From: Stenotrophomonas aracearum
GTDB taxonomy: Bacteria; Pseudomonadota; Gammaproteobacteria; Xanthomonadales; Xanthomonadaceae
DNA length: 64,000 bases
Reading direction: 5' to 3'
NCBI RefSeq assembly: GCF_031834615.1
Contig: NZ_CP115543.1
Location: 4,041,001 to 4,105,000, forward strand
Positions 11,161-20,626 of this stretch are shown here, in pieces (the first letter of the stretch is position 1; every line of letters begins with the position of its first letter). A model generated the notes under the pieces. The model was not told where the DNA came from. It made no database searches and worked only from the letters and a program-made list of their open reading frames with translations. A program made the position numbers and the translations under genes.

Positions 11161-11208
11161 TGCCGGGCAGAGCCCGGCACTACCCGTAGAGCCGGGCTCT
11201 GCCCGGCC
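11161..11208. repeat. SMAG-like REP element, head-to-head dimer
   Basis: Two GC-rich hairpins face each other with the GTAG heads adjacent (CTAC at 11180-11183, GTAG at 11186-11189). Both units carry the GCCGGGC TCT GCCCGGC stem type, although one starts GTAGTG and the other GTAGAG. The dimer sits between the convergent DUF58 and ygiC-like genes, where it may act as a bidirectional transcription end or mRNA stabiliser. Confidence 0.8.
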
Positions 11209-11213
11209 CGCAA

Positions 11214-12392
11214 TCAAACAAAGATGCGCGTTGGCGCTTCGTCGATGATCGCGTGCGGTACGAAGCGGGCGCTGTCGCGGGTGATCCGGCTGTCGTCTTC
11301 GCGGATACCCATGCCACAGGCGTGGTCGCCGACCACCCAGCTGCCGATCAGCGGGTAGCCGCCGTCGAACGCGGTGAGCGGGTGCGCGGCCTGGCGGATC
11401 GCCGGACCGGTGTACGGGCCTTCGCTCTCCTGCCAGCTGCCGTCGGCCAGATGCATGGCCACGTTCGCACCTTCGCGCGAGAACAGCGGCTTGCGCACCC
11501 AACCCGCGGGCAATGCGCTGCCGTCGTCGAACTCGGCCGCGAGCAGGTTGGGGTGGCCCCGGTGGCGCTGCCACAGCAGCGGCAGCACGCCCTTGTTGCT
11601 GAGGATGGCCTTCCACGCCGGTTCCAGCAGCTGCACGCCGGAGCTGGGCAGCGCCTGGCCGAACGATTCGGTCATCAGGTCTTCCAGCGGGTACAGCTTG
11701 AACAGGCTGCCAATGACCGTGTCGTCCAGCGCGGTGAAGCGGCCATCTTCGGACAGGCCGATGTCTTCGATCGCGATCGCCTCGCCGCGCAACCCGGCCT
11801 GGGCCGCGCAGTCGCGCAGGTAGTCCACGGTGCCCTGGTCTTCCTCCGAACTGCCTACCGCGCTGAAGTACAGCGGCGGCGGCAGCTGCGCGCTCAGTTC
11901 GGCAAACCGCTCCACCAGCGCTTCATGGATCGCGTTGAACTGGTCGGCCTGCGGCGGCAGGCGGTTCTGGTTGCGCTGGTCTTCCAGCCATTGCCACTGG
12001 AAGAACGAGGCTTCGAACAGCGAGGTCGGCGTGTCGTAATTGAGCTCGTAGAGCTTGGCCGGGCCGGTGCCGTCATAGGCGAAGTCCAAGCGGCCGTACA
12101 GGTGCGGCTCGCGGCGGCGCCAGCTGTCGGCGATCCAGTCGCGGAAGGCCGGCGGAATCGCCAGCTGGTCCATCAGCTGTTCGCTGCGCACCACCTCGTC
12201 GACCAGGTCCATCGCCATGGCATGCAGCTGGGCGCTGGGGTCTTCGATGTCGTTTTCGATCTGGCGCAGGGTGAACGCGTAGTACGCGGTTTCATCCCAG
12301 TACGGCAGCCCGTCGATGGTGTGGAAGCGGAAGCCGGACTCGGCCGCACGAGCGCGCCACTGGCTGCGCTCGTCGATACGCACACGCTTCAT
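11214..12392 (-). CDS. Glutathionylspermidine synthase-like ATP-grasp protein (YgiC-like)
   Basis: The 392-residue protein is collinear with the C-terminal amidase-free synthetase domain family (GSP_synth, YgiC/YjfC type). Visible blocks include ELNYDTPTSLFEASFFQWQW, FKLYPLEDL, LEPAWKAILSNKGVLPLLW and KPLFSREGANV, which carry the ATP-grasp acidic and lysine positions. These proteins ligate an amine to a carboxylate at the expense of ATP, but the substrate of the YgiC branch is not known. The ATG at 12392 is chosen over upstream in-frame starts. The gene follows the ygiB-like gene by 4 bases, the same pairing as in enterobacteria. Confidence 0.87.
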   Translation of the reverse strand: MKRVRIDERSQWRARAAESGFRFHTIDGLPYWDETAYYAFTLRQIENDIEDPSAQLHAMAMDLVDEVVRSEQLMDQLAIPPAFRDWIADSWRRREPHLYGRLDFAYDGTGPAKLYELNYDTPTSLFEASFFQWQWLEDQRNQNRLPPQADQFNAIHEALVERFAELSAQLPPPLYFSAVGSSEEDQGTVDYLRDCAAQAGLRGEAIAIEDIGLSEDGRFTALDDTVIGSLFKLYPLEDLMTESFGQALPSSGVQLLEPAWKAILSNKGVLPLLWQRHRGHPNLLAAEFDDGSALPAGWVRKPLFSREGANVAMHLADGSWQESEGPYTGPAIRQAAHPLTAFDGGYPLIGSWVVGDHACGMGIREDDSRITRDSARFVPHAIIDEAPTRIFV

Positions 12393-12396
12393 TGGA

Positions 12397-12960
12397 TCAA
12401 CCGCCGTAGCTGCTGCGGCTGCTGCTGGTATTGCCGAAGCCGCCACGGCTGGCGGTCACGGCGCGGTTCGGGGTGGCGTTGACCGGGGCCAGGCCGGCCT
12501 TGCCGGCGCCGATGCCGCTGGCGGTGTTGAGGCCACCACTGCCGCCCGGGGCCGGACGCGCCCAGCCGTTGGCCTTGTCCTGGTACGCCGGCGATGCCGC
12601 CGGAGCCTGCGCCAGGCCGGCGCCACGGTTGCTGAGCATCTGCGACATGAAGAAGCCCATCATCATCGGCCCGATGAACGAATGGCCGGTGGAGGTGGTC
12701 TGCTGTTTGCACTGCTCGGCCGGGTAATCGGCTTCGCATTCGGCACGCGAAGCGTACTTGGGCGCCGCGTCGGCCGACTGCTTCTGCGCTTCGGCAAAGG
12801 CGGTACGGCAGCTGGAGGGGTCGCCGGTGGCTTCGGTACAGGCCTCCACCGAGGTGTAAAGCCCTTCCTGCGTCTGCACGCCTTCCTGCTTGGAGCAGGC
12901 GGTGAACAGCAGCGGTGCGGCGCTCATCAGCAGCAGTGCGGTGGTCCTGGAACGTTTCAT
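12397..12960 (-). CDS. DUF1190 lipoprotein (YgiB-like)
   Basis: The 187-residue protein has a signal peptide with lipobox LFTAC (cysteine near residue 22). A DUF1190 core follows: YTSVEACTEATGDPSSCRTAFAEAQK, then APKYASRAECEADYPAEQC, with several conserved cysteines. Next comes the Met/Phe-rich MMMGFFMSQML segment and a low-complexity Gly/Ala/Ser tail. It is the first gene of a leftward two-gene unit with the ATP-grasp gene. Pairing of ygiB and ygiC is conserved, suggesting a joint envelope-related role, but the function is unknown. Confidence 0.85.
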   Translation of the reverse strand: MKRSRTTALLLMSAAPLLFTACSKQEGVQTQEGLYTSVEACTEATGDPSSCRTAFAEAQKQSADAAPKYASRAECEADYPAEQCKQQTTSTGHSFIGPMMMGFFMSQMLSNRGAGLAQAPAASPAYQDKANGWARPAPGGSGGLNTASGIGAGKAGLAPVNATPNRAVTASRGGFGNTSSSRSSYGG

Positions 12961-13073
12961 GGCGGCGTGCCCCCCTTTTTGCGGTTATCCCCTCAATCAT
13001 GCCTGATCGGGGCCAACAACCAAAACCGGCAAAGTCGAAAAGATGAACGGCGTTTCAGGATGGCGCGCTGCTA

Positions 13074-13099
13074 CGGTTGCAAACGCAACCGGATTTTTT
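13074..13099 (+). promoter_or_regulatory. Hairpin plus T-run in the ilvD leader, possible attenuator
   Basis: CGGTTGC and GCAACCG form a 7-bp stem with a 4-base loop, followed after two bases by six T. The hairpin ends 64 bases before the ilvD start on the same strand, and no other rightward gene ends here, so it looks like a terminator inside the ilvD leader. A 39-codon reading frame starting at 13043 spans the hairpin and ends at 13162, overlapping the ilvD ATG. It is not rich in Ile, Val or Leu codons, so classical attenuation is unproven. Confidence 0.35.
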
Positions 13100-13154
13100 C
13101 GGCAGAATCGAGTGGCAACGCGCCCCCACGGCCCGCCAGATCCTGCCAGCCCCC

Positions 13155-14987
13155 ATGCCTGAATACCGCTCCCGTACCTCCACCGCCGGCCGCAACATGG
13201 CCGGTGCCCGCGCCCTGTGGCGCGCCACCGGCATGACCGATGCGGACTTCCACAAGCCGATCATCGCCATCGCCAATTCATTCACCCAGTTCGTGCCCGG
13301 CCACGTGCACCTCAAGGACCTGGGCCAGCTGGTGGCGCGCGAGATCGAACAGGTGGGCGGGGTCGCCAAGGAGTTCAACACCATCGCGGTGGACGACGGC
13401 ATCGCGATGGGCCACGACGGCATGCTGTACTCGCTGCCCAGCCGCGAGATCATCGCCGACTCGGTGGAGTACATGGTCAATGCGCACTGCGCCGACGCGC
13501 TGGTGTGCATTTCCAACTGCGACAAGATCACCCCGGGCATGCTGATGGCTGCGCTGCGGCTGAACATTCCCGTTGTGTTCGTGTCTGGCGGCCCGATGGA
13601 AGCGGGAAAGACCCGCCTGGCCGAGCACAAGCTGGACCTGGTGGACGCGATGGTGATTGCCGCCGACGCCAGTGCCTCCGACGAAAAGGTGGCCGAGTAC
13701 GAGCGCAGCGCCTGCCCCACCTGCGGGTCGTGCTCGGGCATGTTCACCGCCAATTCGATGAACTGCCTGACCGAAGCGTTGGGGCTGTCGCTGCCGGGCA
13801 ACGGCTCGACCCTGGCGACCCATGCCGACCGCGAGCAGCTGTTCCGCCGCGCCGGGCGGCTGGTGGTGGAGCTGTGCCATCGCTGGTACGGCGGCGAAGA
13901 TGCCACCGCGTTGCCGCGCGGCATCGCCACCCGCGACGCGTTCGAGAATGCGATGACGCTGGACATCGCGATGGGCGGTTCGACCAATACCATCCTGCAT
14001 CTGCTGGCGGCCGCGCAGGAGGCGGAGGTCGACTTCGACCTGCATGCCATCGATGCGTTGTCGCGGCGCGTGCCGCAGCTGTGCAAGGTGGCGCCGAACA
14101 CGCCGAAGTACCACATGGAAGACGTGCACCGCGCCGGTGGCGTGTTCGCGATCCTGGGCTCGCTGGCGCGCGGCGGACTGCTGCATACGCAGGTGCCGAC
14201 CGTGCACAGCCGCACCCTGGCGGACGCGATTGCACGCTGGGACGTGGCGGTGACCGACGATGCGGGCGTGCATGAATTCTTCAAGGCCGGCCCAGCCGGT
14301 ATTCCCACCCAGATCGCCTTCAGCCAGGCGACGCGCTGGCCGTCGCTGGACGTGGACCGCGCCGAGGGCTGCATCCGAGATGTCGCCAATGCGTACTCGG
14401 CCGAAGGCGGCTTGGCGGTGCTGCGGGGCAACCTGGCCGAAGACGGGTGCGTGGTGAAAACCGCCGGGGTGGATGAATCCATCCATGTGTTCGAGGGAAC
14501 GGCGCGCGTGTTCGAAAGCCAGGATGCGGCCGTGCAGGGGATTCTCGCCGACCAGGTGAAGGCAGGCGACGTGGTGGTGATCCGCTACGAAGGTCCGCGC
14601 GGTGGGCCTGGAATGCAGGAGATGCTGTACCCGACCAGCTATCTCAAGTCCAAGGGGCTGGGCAAGCAGTGCGCCTTGCTCACTGACGGTCGTTTTTCCG
14701 GCGGTACCTCCGGGCTGTCGATCGGGCATGCGTCGCCGGAAGCGGCGGCCGGGGGCACCATTGGCCTGGTACGCGATGGTGACCGGATCCGGATCGACAT
14801 TCCGGCGCGGCGGATCGATGTGTTGCTGGATGAGGGCGTGCTGGCGACACGGCGTGCGGAGCAGGATGCGCTGGGCTGGCAGCCGCGTGAGGCGCGGCCG
14901 CGCAAGGTGACCGGGGCGTTGAAGGCGTATGCGTTGTTGGCGACCAGTGCTGACAAGGGCGCCGTCAGGGATCTGGGAAAGCTGTAG
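13155..14987 (+). CDS. ilvD: Dihydroxy-acid dehydratase
   Basis: The 610-residue length is normal for IlvD. Conserved blocks include [13 protein letters not shown], the cysteine-containing [41 protein letters not shown] (iron-sulfur ligands), [13 protein letters not shown] and the C-terminal [17 protein letters not shown]. It converts 2,3-dihydroxy acids to 2-keto acids in valine and isoleucine biosynthesis. The ATG at 13155 gives the family's usual N-terminus ([20 protein letters not shown]). The related Edd and sugar-acid dehydratases differ in the N-terminal region, so IlvD is favoured. Confidence 0.97.
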   Translation: MPEYRSRTSTAGRNMAGARALWRATGMTDADFHKPIIAIANSFTQFVPGHVHLKDLGQLVAREIEQVGGVAKEFNTIAVDDGIAMGHDGMLYSLPSREIIADSVEYMVNAHCADALVCISNCDKITPGMLMAALRLNIPVVFVSGGPMEAGKTRLAEHKLDLVDAMVIAADASASDEKVAEYERSACPTCGSCSGMFTANSMNCLTEALGLSLPGNGSTLATHADREQLFRRAGRLVVELCHRWYGGEDATALPRGIATRDAFENAMTLDIAMGGSTNTILHLLAAAQEAEVDFDLHAIDALSRRVPQLCKVAPNTPKYHMEDVHRAGGVFAILGSLARGGLLHTQVPTVHSRTLADAIARWDVAVTDDAGVHEFFKAGPAGIPTQIAFSQATRWPSLDVDRAEGCIRDVANAYSAEGGLAVLRGNLAEDGCVVKTAGVDESIHVFEGTARVFESQDAAVQGILADQVKAGDVVVIRYEGPRGGPGMQEMLYPTSYLKSKGLGKQCALLTDGRFSGGTSGLSIGHASPEAAAGGTIGLVRDGDRIRIDIPARRIDVLLDEGVLATRRAEQDALGWQPREARPRKVTGALKAYALLATSADKGAVRDLGKL

Positions 14988-15028
14988 AGAGAAGATTCAT
15001 CCGTTGATCGGATCCGGTGAACCAGCAG

Positions 15029-16174
15029 TTATGCAGCAGGCGGCCATTTGCCTTCTGCTGCGCGCGCGAGGTACCAGTCACGCATTTGAGTGTCTTCCAA
15101 CGCATAGTCTCCCCGGTCTGACTTCCAGATGAGGGGACTATCCAAGGCGCGCATCTTTTCCAGTGCGTTCTGGATCTGGTTGTCAGTGAGGAGGGTTCCG
15201 GCGATGTGCCTGTACTCGGCCTTTGCGTCGGGGGTGAACATACCCTGGCCGCGGCCTCCAAGGATTCTTGAGAGAACAGCTCTGGGTGCGTGCTTGAGTG
15301 CGGTGTACGTATTCTGGTAATGCGCTTCGCGCTCCAAACGCTGCGCGGTTGCGCGGGCCTCCACCTCCTCATTGAAGCGCTCGGCGGGCGGGCGTCCCAG
15401 CCCGGTCAGGTCCCGGATGATCTGACCAAGCAGTTGTGGCCGATACCCCAGCATGACGAAGGCTTCGTCGAGAACGTCCCGGTCAACCTGTATGTCAGGT
15501 CGGTCTTCTTCTATCAGCGCAGCCAGGGAATCGGTGTACTCCCTGCCCAGCGTCGGCATCACGTTGATCTCGGATCCATAGAACGGTGCCTGGTTGGAGT
15601 TGACCAAGCGGCACAGTTTGTCCCTGTCAGAACCCGTCATCACGATAGCCAGCGTGTACTCGCCGCCCAGGTTGAGCTGATCACGCGCCGACTTCAGGGC
15701 CGCCATCGCTTCCATTCCCCCTTTGCCAGGCGCGGTGGCCTGCTGCGCTTCGTCGATGATCAGGACAATTTTCCTGCGTGCCGTCCGGTGCAGCTCCGCC
15801 AGAAGGTCGGTCAGTGTGGCCTGCTCCGGGAGCTGGGGACTGCTCACCTCCACGGCTACCCCCAACACCGTGACCTTTCTCAGTCCGGCACGGACGGCTT
15901 TCGCGCCAAGACCTTCATGTCGCCGAATGGCGCTAGCGATTGCCTTTGCGATCAGCGCTCCGGGCTCTGCCTGTTGATCCGCCCAGAGATCAACGTAGAT
16001 CGCCACTGCTCCCAGGTTCTCGAGCGCCGGAACAAGGTCGGCGAGCAGGAAGGTGCTCTTTCCTGTGCGGCGCCGATTAGCCAGGAACAATCCACTGGTG
16101 GCACCGAAACGGCGAACACCCAGCAGGCTTTCCGCATACTCCCTGGCCAGGTCGGGACGATGGAAGGTGTTCAC
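15029..16174 (-). CDS. Lone AAA-type ATPase of unknown function
   Basis: The 381-residue protein has a Walker A-like loop NRRRTGKSTFL (about residues 33-43), where the usual glycines are partly replaced by arginines. A Walker B strand KIVLIIDEAQQA follows near 134-145, and a sensor-like segment LAIVMTGSDRDKL after it. The rest is helical, possibly ending in a winged-helix-like region (residues 310-375). It resembles the ORC/Cdc6-like or archaeal-type single-protein ATPases but no partner gene is nearby. It sits alone between ilvD and dinG and has lower GC than its flanks by eye. An AT-rich palindromic region lies just upstream. A role in DNA-linked or defence processes is possible but unproven. 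Confidence 0.65.
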   Translation of the reverse strand: MNTFHRPDLAREYAESLLGVRRFGATSGLFLANRRRTGKSTFLLADLVPALENLGAVAIYVDLWADQQAEPGALIAKAIASAIRRHEGLGAKAVRAGLRKVTVLGVAVEVSSPQLPEQATLTDLLAELHRTARRKIVLIIDEAQQATAPGKGGMEAMAALKSARDQLNLGGEYTLAIVMTGSDRDKLCRLVNSNQAPFYGSEINVMPTLGREYTDSLAALIEEDRPDIQVDRDVLDEAFVMLGYRPQLLGQIIRDLTGLGRPPAERFNEEVEARATAQRLEREAHYQNTYTALKHAPRAVLSRILGGRGQGMFTPDAKAEYRHIAGTLLTDNQIQNALEKMRALDSPLIWKSDRGDYALEDTQMRDWYLARAAEGKWPPAA

Positions 16175-16188
16175 GCGCTTTATCCAAG

Positions 16189-16229
16189 ATTATTTCCCCC
16201 CAAGATAAATTATCAAGATGAGAAATAAT
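16189..16229. promoter_or_regulatory. Nested inverted repeats upstream of the lone ATPase gene
   Basis: The arms ATTATTTC (16189-16196) and GAAATAAT (16222-16229) are a perfect 8-bp inverted repeat enclosing GATAAATTATC (16204-16214), itself a 5-bp inverted repeat around one A. The block is AT-rich in a GC-rich chromosome and lies 15-55 bases upstream of the ATPase ATG, where an operator or autoregulatory site would be. The gap 16175-16287 holds nothing else visible. Confidence 0.45.
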
Positions 16230-16287
16230 TCCAGATAATGCTCATGCGATGCGCTCTGCGAAGCGCCTTTTCACGTTCCTGAGCCAA

Positions 16288-18390
16288 TCAACCGATAACC
16301 CGCTTGAACGGCGGCAACGCATCGATGATGCGCTTGCCATAGCGCCGGCTGATCAACCGCGAATCCAGGATGATCACGCGCCCGGTGTCGGTGGAGGTAC
16401 GGATCAAGCGTCCGGCGAACTGGGTCAGCGTGCGCAGCGCATGCGGAATCGCAATCAGGTTGAACGCGTTCAACCCACGGCTCTCGAACCACTCACTCAA
16501 CGTGGATGTCTGGGGGTCGGTCGGTACCGCGAACGGCACCTGGGTGATCACCACCGTGGTGCAGGCTTCGCCCGGCAGGTCCAGGCCTTCGCCGAACGAG
16601 TTCAAGCCGAACAACACCGACCCCTCCCCCGCCGCCGTACGCCGCAGATGTTCGTCGATCATCTTCTGCTTGGCGGTCTCGCCCTGCACCAGCACCTGCT
16701 TGCGCTGCGCGGCCGGCATCAGCTCGGCCACCTTCTCCATCTTCCAGCGCGAGGTGAACAGCACGATGCTGCCCTTGCTCCAGTCCAGTTCCTTGACCAG
16801 GTACTTGGCCACTTCCTTCGGATGACGGTCGCGGTCGTCCGGAGTCACCGGGAAGTTCGGCACGATCAGCTCGGCCTGGTTGGGCAGGTCGAAGGGCGAG
16901 GCCAGCGAGACCATTTCGGCGTCGGGCGGAATGCCGTTGTCGATCGCCAGCGCCTGGAAGTCGCCGCCACCGGTCAGGGTGGCCGAGGTCATCACCACCG
17001 AGTCCACTTCGTCCCACAGCAGCTTGCGCAGCACGTTGGCCGCCGACACCGGTGAGCCATGCAGGATCAGGTCGCCGTCGCGCGACAGGGTGACCCAGCG
17101 CGCGGTGGGCGGCTGGCCGTCCTTGTCTTCTCGACGCCAAGCGGTCCAGAGGTTGTGCTGCTGTTCGATCATCTCCAGCGCCATGCCCAAAGTGCGCTGC
17201 AGGCGCTCGCGCGCGGCGTCCTCGGGCTTGCCCTTGGCCACCTGCGACTGCGCGGCGTGGGCCCAGTTGAACAGCGCGCGGGTGTCATCAGCCAGCGCTT
17301 CGATGTCGGCCATCCAGATGTCCGGCAGGCGCCCGTTCGGCGCGCGCCACATCGGTTCCTGCGCGGTCGGGTCCGGCTGCCAGCTGCGGTCGATGACGTC
17401 GCGGAACGCGCGCAGCTGCTTGCTGACCCGCGCGGCCACGTCGATGGCCTCGTTCGGCAGCAGGTTGCCCAGCTTGTCCTTGTCCACCGCGCGGTAGGCG
17501 GCGGCGATCAGGATCTGCAGGCGGCCGGTGCGCTTGGCCATTTCGTCCAGGGCCAGGCTGGCCGCGCCCTGGTCGATGGCCACGTTGCCGATATGGTGGC
17601 CTTCGTCCAGCACCAGCAGCATGTCCGACGGCGGCGCGATCAACGGCTGGCCGTTGTCGCTCTCGCCAATGGACAGCGCCGAGAGCAGCAGCGCGTGGTT
17701 GGTGACCACGATCTGCGCGTCGCGCACGGTGTTGCGGGCGCGCAACACCGCGCACTGCGCCGAGTACGCGCATTTGCGCCCCGCGCAGCCCGAGGCCGGG
17801 GTGGTGATGCGCGAGCGCAGCGAGGGGCTGATGGTGTCCGGGGCGTTGTCCAGGTCGCCGTTCCAGCGCCCTTCCACGAAGTCCTTGCTCAGCTTCTGCG
17901 CCAGGTCCATTTCAATCGGCGCCAACGGGCGGTCGAACAGCGGCTGCTCGTCCTCGAACATGCCTTCCTGGGCGCCGTCGCCATGGGCTTCAGCGGCATT
18001 GCGCGTGCACAGGTAGCGGGTGCGGCCCTTGGCCAGGGCAACGGTGGCGTCCAGCCCGGTGGCCTTGAGGAAGTTGGGGATGTCGCGCTCGACCAGCTGC
18101 GACTGCAGGGCCACGGTGCCGGTGCTGATCACCAGCTTCTTCTTGGTCGCCAGCGCAATCGGCACGCCGGCGGTGAGGTAGCCCAGGCTCTTGCCGACGC
18201 CGGTGGGCGCTTCAACCACGCCCACGCCACCGCTCTGCGACAGCGCACGCGAGACCACGCCGATCATCTGGCTCTGCGAACGCCGCGTGCTGAAGCCGGG
18301 GGTATTGGCCTGCAGCTTGGCGTAGGCATCGCGGATGACAGTCTTGAGCTCGTCGTTCAGCGCGCGCGGGGCTTCAACTTTTTCGGTCAC
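16288..18390 (-). CDS. dinG: ATP-dependent DNA helicase DinG
   Basis: The 700-residue protein is a superfamily 2 XPD/DinG-like helicase. Walker A is EAPTGVGKSLGYL (about residues 80-92). Cysteines in TRYLCTRN and in the CAGRKCAYSAQC cluster are the expected 4Fe-4S ligands. The DEGHH box lies near residue 245, and the C-terminal motifs include VMTSATLTGGG, LFGLNSFGEGLDLPG and QFAGRLIRTSTDTGRVIILDSRL. DinG unwinds 5'-3' substrates such as R-loops and D-loops during DNA repair. It appears to be monocistronic. Confidence 0.93.
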   Translation of the reverse strand: MTEKVEAPRALNDELKTVIRDAYAKLQANTPGFSTRRSQSQMIGVVSRALSQSGGVGVVEAPTGVGKSLGYLTAGVPIALATKKKLVISTGTVALQSQLVERDIPNFLKATGLDATVALAKGRTRYLCTRNAAEAHGDGAQEGMFEDEQPLFDRPLAPIEMDLAQKLSKDFVEGRWNGDLDNAPDTISPSLRSRITTPASGCAGRKCAYSAQCAVLRARNTVRDAQIVVTNHALLLSALSIGESDNGQPLIAPPSDMLLVLDEGHHIGNVAIDQGAASLALDEMAKRTGRLQILIAAAYRAVDKDKLGNLLPNEAIDVAARVSKQLRAFRDVIDRSWQPDPTAQEPMWRAPNGRLPDIWMADIEALADDTRALFNWAHAAQSQVAKGKPEDAARERLQRTLGMALEMIEQQHNLWTAWRREDKDGQPPTARWVTLSRDGDLILHGSPVSAANVLRKLLWDEVDSVVMTSATLTGGGDFQALAIDNGIPPDAEMVSLASPFDLPNQAELIVPNFPVTPDDRDRHPKEVAKYLVKELDWSKGSIVLFTSRWKMEKVAELMPAAQRKQVLVQGETAKQKMIDEHLRRTAAGEGSVLFGLNSFGEGLDLPGEACTTVVITQVPFAVPTDPQTSTLSEWFESRGLNAFNLIAIPHALRTLTQFAGRLIRTSTDTGRVIILDSRLISRRYGKRIIDALPPFKRVIG

Positions 18391-18499
18391 GCCGGAAGGG
18401 TCCTGCCTGGATCAGGCGGGTATTTTCTCATGCCCGGGGGCCGGGACCGGCGCGGAGTTTTCCGCGCCGGTTCAGATCCGTGACCGGGGTCGCCCTGGA

Positions 18500-18853
18500 T
18501 CAGGGCACCGGTGGCGCGCTGCGGTTGCGCAGGGCCCGGGTCATGGCCCAGACCAGCAGCACCATGCCCAGCGCGTTGACCAGGCTGAGCGCGAAGTGGC
18601 CGCCGCGCAGCCACCACGACAACATCTGCACGTTGCCGTAGTTGCCCTGCTGGACCAGGTACGTGGGCACGATGTTCAGCACCAGCCCGGCCAGGGTGCC
18701 GAGCGCCAGCAGCGCCAATGCCCACAGCGCCACGCTGCGGATCGCGCCGCGCGGGGTGTCCACCACCCACACCAGCGAGATCCCCAGCGCGATCAGCAGC
18801 GGCAGCCGCACGGCGGCCATGCCGAGCAGGCTGAGCAGCAGGTCGAGATTCAC
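18500..18853 (-). CDS. Small membrane protein, hypothetical
   Basis: The 117-residue protein has four hydrophobic segments (about residues 3-22, 30-52, 70-85 and 90-108), so it is probably an inner-membrane protein. The GTG start at 18853 overlaps the aroE stop codon (GTGA) and gives a hydrophobic N-terminus; longer in-frame versions would add an arginine-rich leader and are less likely. It is co-transcribed with and translationally coupled to aroE. No family is recognised. Confidence 0.6.
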   Translation of the reverse strand: MNLDLLLSLLGMAAVRLPLLIALGISLVWVVDTPRGAIRSVALWALALLALGTLAGLVLNIVPTYLVQQGNYGNVQMLSWWLRGGHFALSLVNALGMVLLVWAMTRALRNRSAPPVP

Positions 18854-19692
18854 TCGGCGCCTGCCAGCACGTGGCGGGCGCGAAGCTCGGCGTACACCGG
18901 ATCGGTTTCCGGACGCACTTCGTGCCACTGCTGGAAGCTGCTGGCGGCCTGCTCCACCAGCATGCCCAGGCCATCGACCCTGTTGCGGCAGTTCATGGCG
19001 CGGGCCCAGGCAAGGAAGGCAATGGCGGCCTCACCGTAGTTCAGGTCCACCGCCGTGGTCATGCTGTTGACCAGCGACATCGGCAGGACGAAGTTGGCGG
19101 TGGGATCGCGGCCGGCCGAGGTGGCGTTGACGATCAGCTCGAAGTCGCCAAGCTCGTGCAGGTCTTCCCAGCGCCGGGTCTTGGCGCGGCCGGGTTCGCC
19201 GATGGCGTCCACCAGTTCGTCGGCGCGCTCCGAGGTACGGTTGACCACCATCAACTCCAGGATGCCGGCATCGAGCAGGGCCGGGGCCACGCTGCGTGCC
19301 GAGCCACCCGCGCCCAGCATCAGCACGCGGCGGCCACGCAGGTCCAGCAGGTGGCGTTCGGTCAGGTCGCGCACCAGGCCGACGCCGTCGGTGGTGTCGC
19401 CGTGCCAGCTGTCGCCCTTGCGCAGCAGGGTGTTGACCGAACCGGCCAGCTTGGCGCGCGAGGTGAAGGTCCTGCACAGCGCAAACGCCACTTCCTTCAG
19501 CGGCGCGGTCACGTTGGCGCCCATGCCACCGTTGGCGGCGAACGCTTCAAGCACGGCCGAAAACTCGGCGGCACTGGCTTCAATGGCCTCGTACTCCATC
19601 GCGATGCCTTCCTGCCGCGCGAACGCGGTGTGGATGTGCGGCGACAGCGAGTGGGCGATGGGCTGGCCGAATACGGCGTAACGGGCGGTCAT
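18850..19692 (-). CDS. aroE: Shikimate dehydrogenase
   Basis: The 280-residue protein has the substrate-binding N-terminus [21 protein letters not shown] and the [14 protein letters not shown] block with the catalytic lysine. The NADP-binding loop [19 protein letters not shown] and [11 protein letters not shown] follow, and the C-terminal [20 protein letters not shown] and [17 protein letters not shown] complete the family pattern. It reduces 3-dehydroshikimate to shikimate with NADPH in aromatic amino acid synthesis. The ATG at 19692 gives the standard N-terminus. Confidence 0.95.
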   Translation of the reverse strand: MTARYAVFGQPIAHSLSPHIHTAFARQEGIAMEYEAIEASAAEFSAVLEAFAANGGMGANVTAPLKEVAFALCRTFTSRAKLAGSVNTLLRKGDSWHGDTTDGVGLVRDLTERHLLDLRGRRVLMLGAGGSARSVAPALLDAGILELMVVNRTSERADELVDAIGEPGRAKTRRWEDLHELGDFELIVNATSAGRDPTANFVLPMSLVNSMTTAVDLNYGEAAIAFLAWARAMNCRNRVDGLGMLVEQAASSFQQWHEVRPETDPVYAELRARHVLAGAE

Positions 19693-19745
19693 GGGTGTCT
19701 TAAACTCCGGCCTGGATTGAAACGCAAACCCCAATGGAAGCGACT

Positions 19746-20618
19746 ATGCGCACTCCCTTGTCTCTGCTCGCGCTGAGCCTGAGTTTACTCTTCGCACCGG
19801 GCGCGATGGCGCTTTCCGAGTTCGGCATCGAGGGCATGGGCGTGGTCTCGACCAAGGCCAATGAAGCCCAAGCCACGATCTCACCCGACGGGCAGCGGAT
19901 CGTGTGGGCCAGCGACCGGGCCGGCGGCGCCGGGGGCTGGGACCTGTGGCAGGCCCGCCTGCGGGATGGGCGCTGGCAGGACCCGGAGCCGCTGGCGGTG
20001 AACACCGGCGCCGACGAAACCGACCCCTATTTCAGCCATGACGGGAAAGCCCTGTTTTTCGCTTCGAACCGACCGGGTGGACGCGGGGGATTCGACCTGT
20101 ACCGGCTGGCGGTGCTGGCGGACGGTGGATTTGGTCCGATGGCGGCGCTGCCGGTGTCGATCAACACGCGTGCGGACGAGCGTCGCCCTGCCCTGCGCCC
20201 GGACGGGCGGGTGCTGTTGTTCGCGCGCAATGGCAAGGGCGCCCGGGGCGGGTTTGATCTGTATCGGGCCGAGGTGGCCGGTAGCGGTTTTGCGGAAGCC
20301 TCGGCGTTGCCGGCGCCGCTGAACAGTGCGGCCGATGAGCTGGGTGCGGAATGGCTGGGGAACGACGGGGCGCTGGCGCTGACCCGCGTGGCCGATGGGC
20401 ACTCGCAGGTGTGGGTGGTGGGGTGCGATCACGCGCAGGCGGCGGTGCCATTGGGGCTGTCGTTCAATACCGCCGAGGGGCAGACCGGGGCGCCGGTGGT
20501 GGATGTATCCAAGCCGGGGGAGCTGATGATGGCCGGGCAGGCGCGGTCGCCGAAGGCGGGTGGGTTGGATCTGTATCGGATGCGGGCGCCGGGGGTTTCT
20601 GGCTGCACCGTCCGGTGA
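19746..20618 (+). CDS. Exported beta-propeller PD40/TolB-like protein
   Basis: The 290-residue protein has a Sec signal peptide (about residues 1-23, ending AMA). At least four WD40-like/PD40 repeats follow (for example ISPDGQRIVWASDRAGGAGGW, FSHDGKALFFASNRPGGRGGFDLY and LRPDGRVLLFARNGKGARGGFDLY), as in TolB-type beta-propellers. It is probably periplasmic and binds proteins or ligands; no enzyme motif is visible. The ATG at 19746 is preceded by GGAAG at 5 bases and is preferred over an ATG at 19734. It is divergent from aroE. Confidence 0.78.
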   Translation: MRTPLSLLALSLSLLFAPGAMALSEFGIEGMGVVSTKANEAQATISPDGQRIVWASDRAGGAGGWDLWQARLRDGRWQDPEPLAVNTGADETDPYFSHDGKALFFASNRPGGRGGFDLYRLAVLADGGFGPMAALPVSINTRADERRPALRPDGRVLLFARNGKGARGGFDLYRAEVAGSGFAEASALPAPLNSAADELGAEWLGNDGALALTRVADGHSQVWVVGCDHAQAAVPLGLSFNTAEGQTGAPVVDVSKPGELMMAGQARSPKAGGLDLYRMRAPGVSGCTVR

Positions 20619-20626
20619 GGCGTGGT

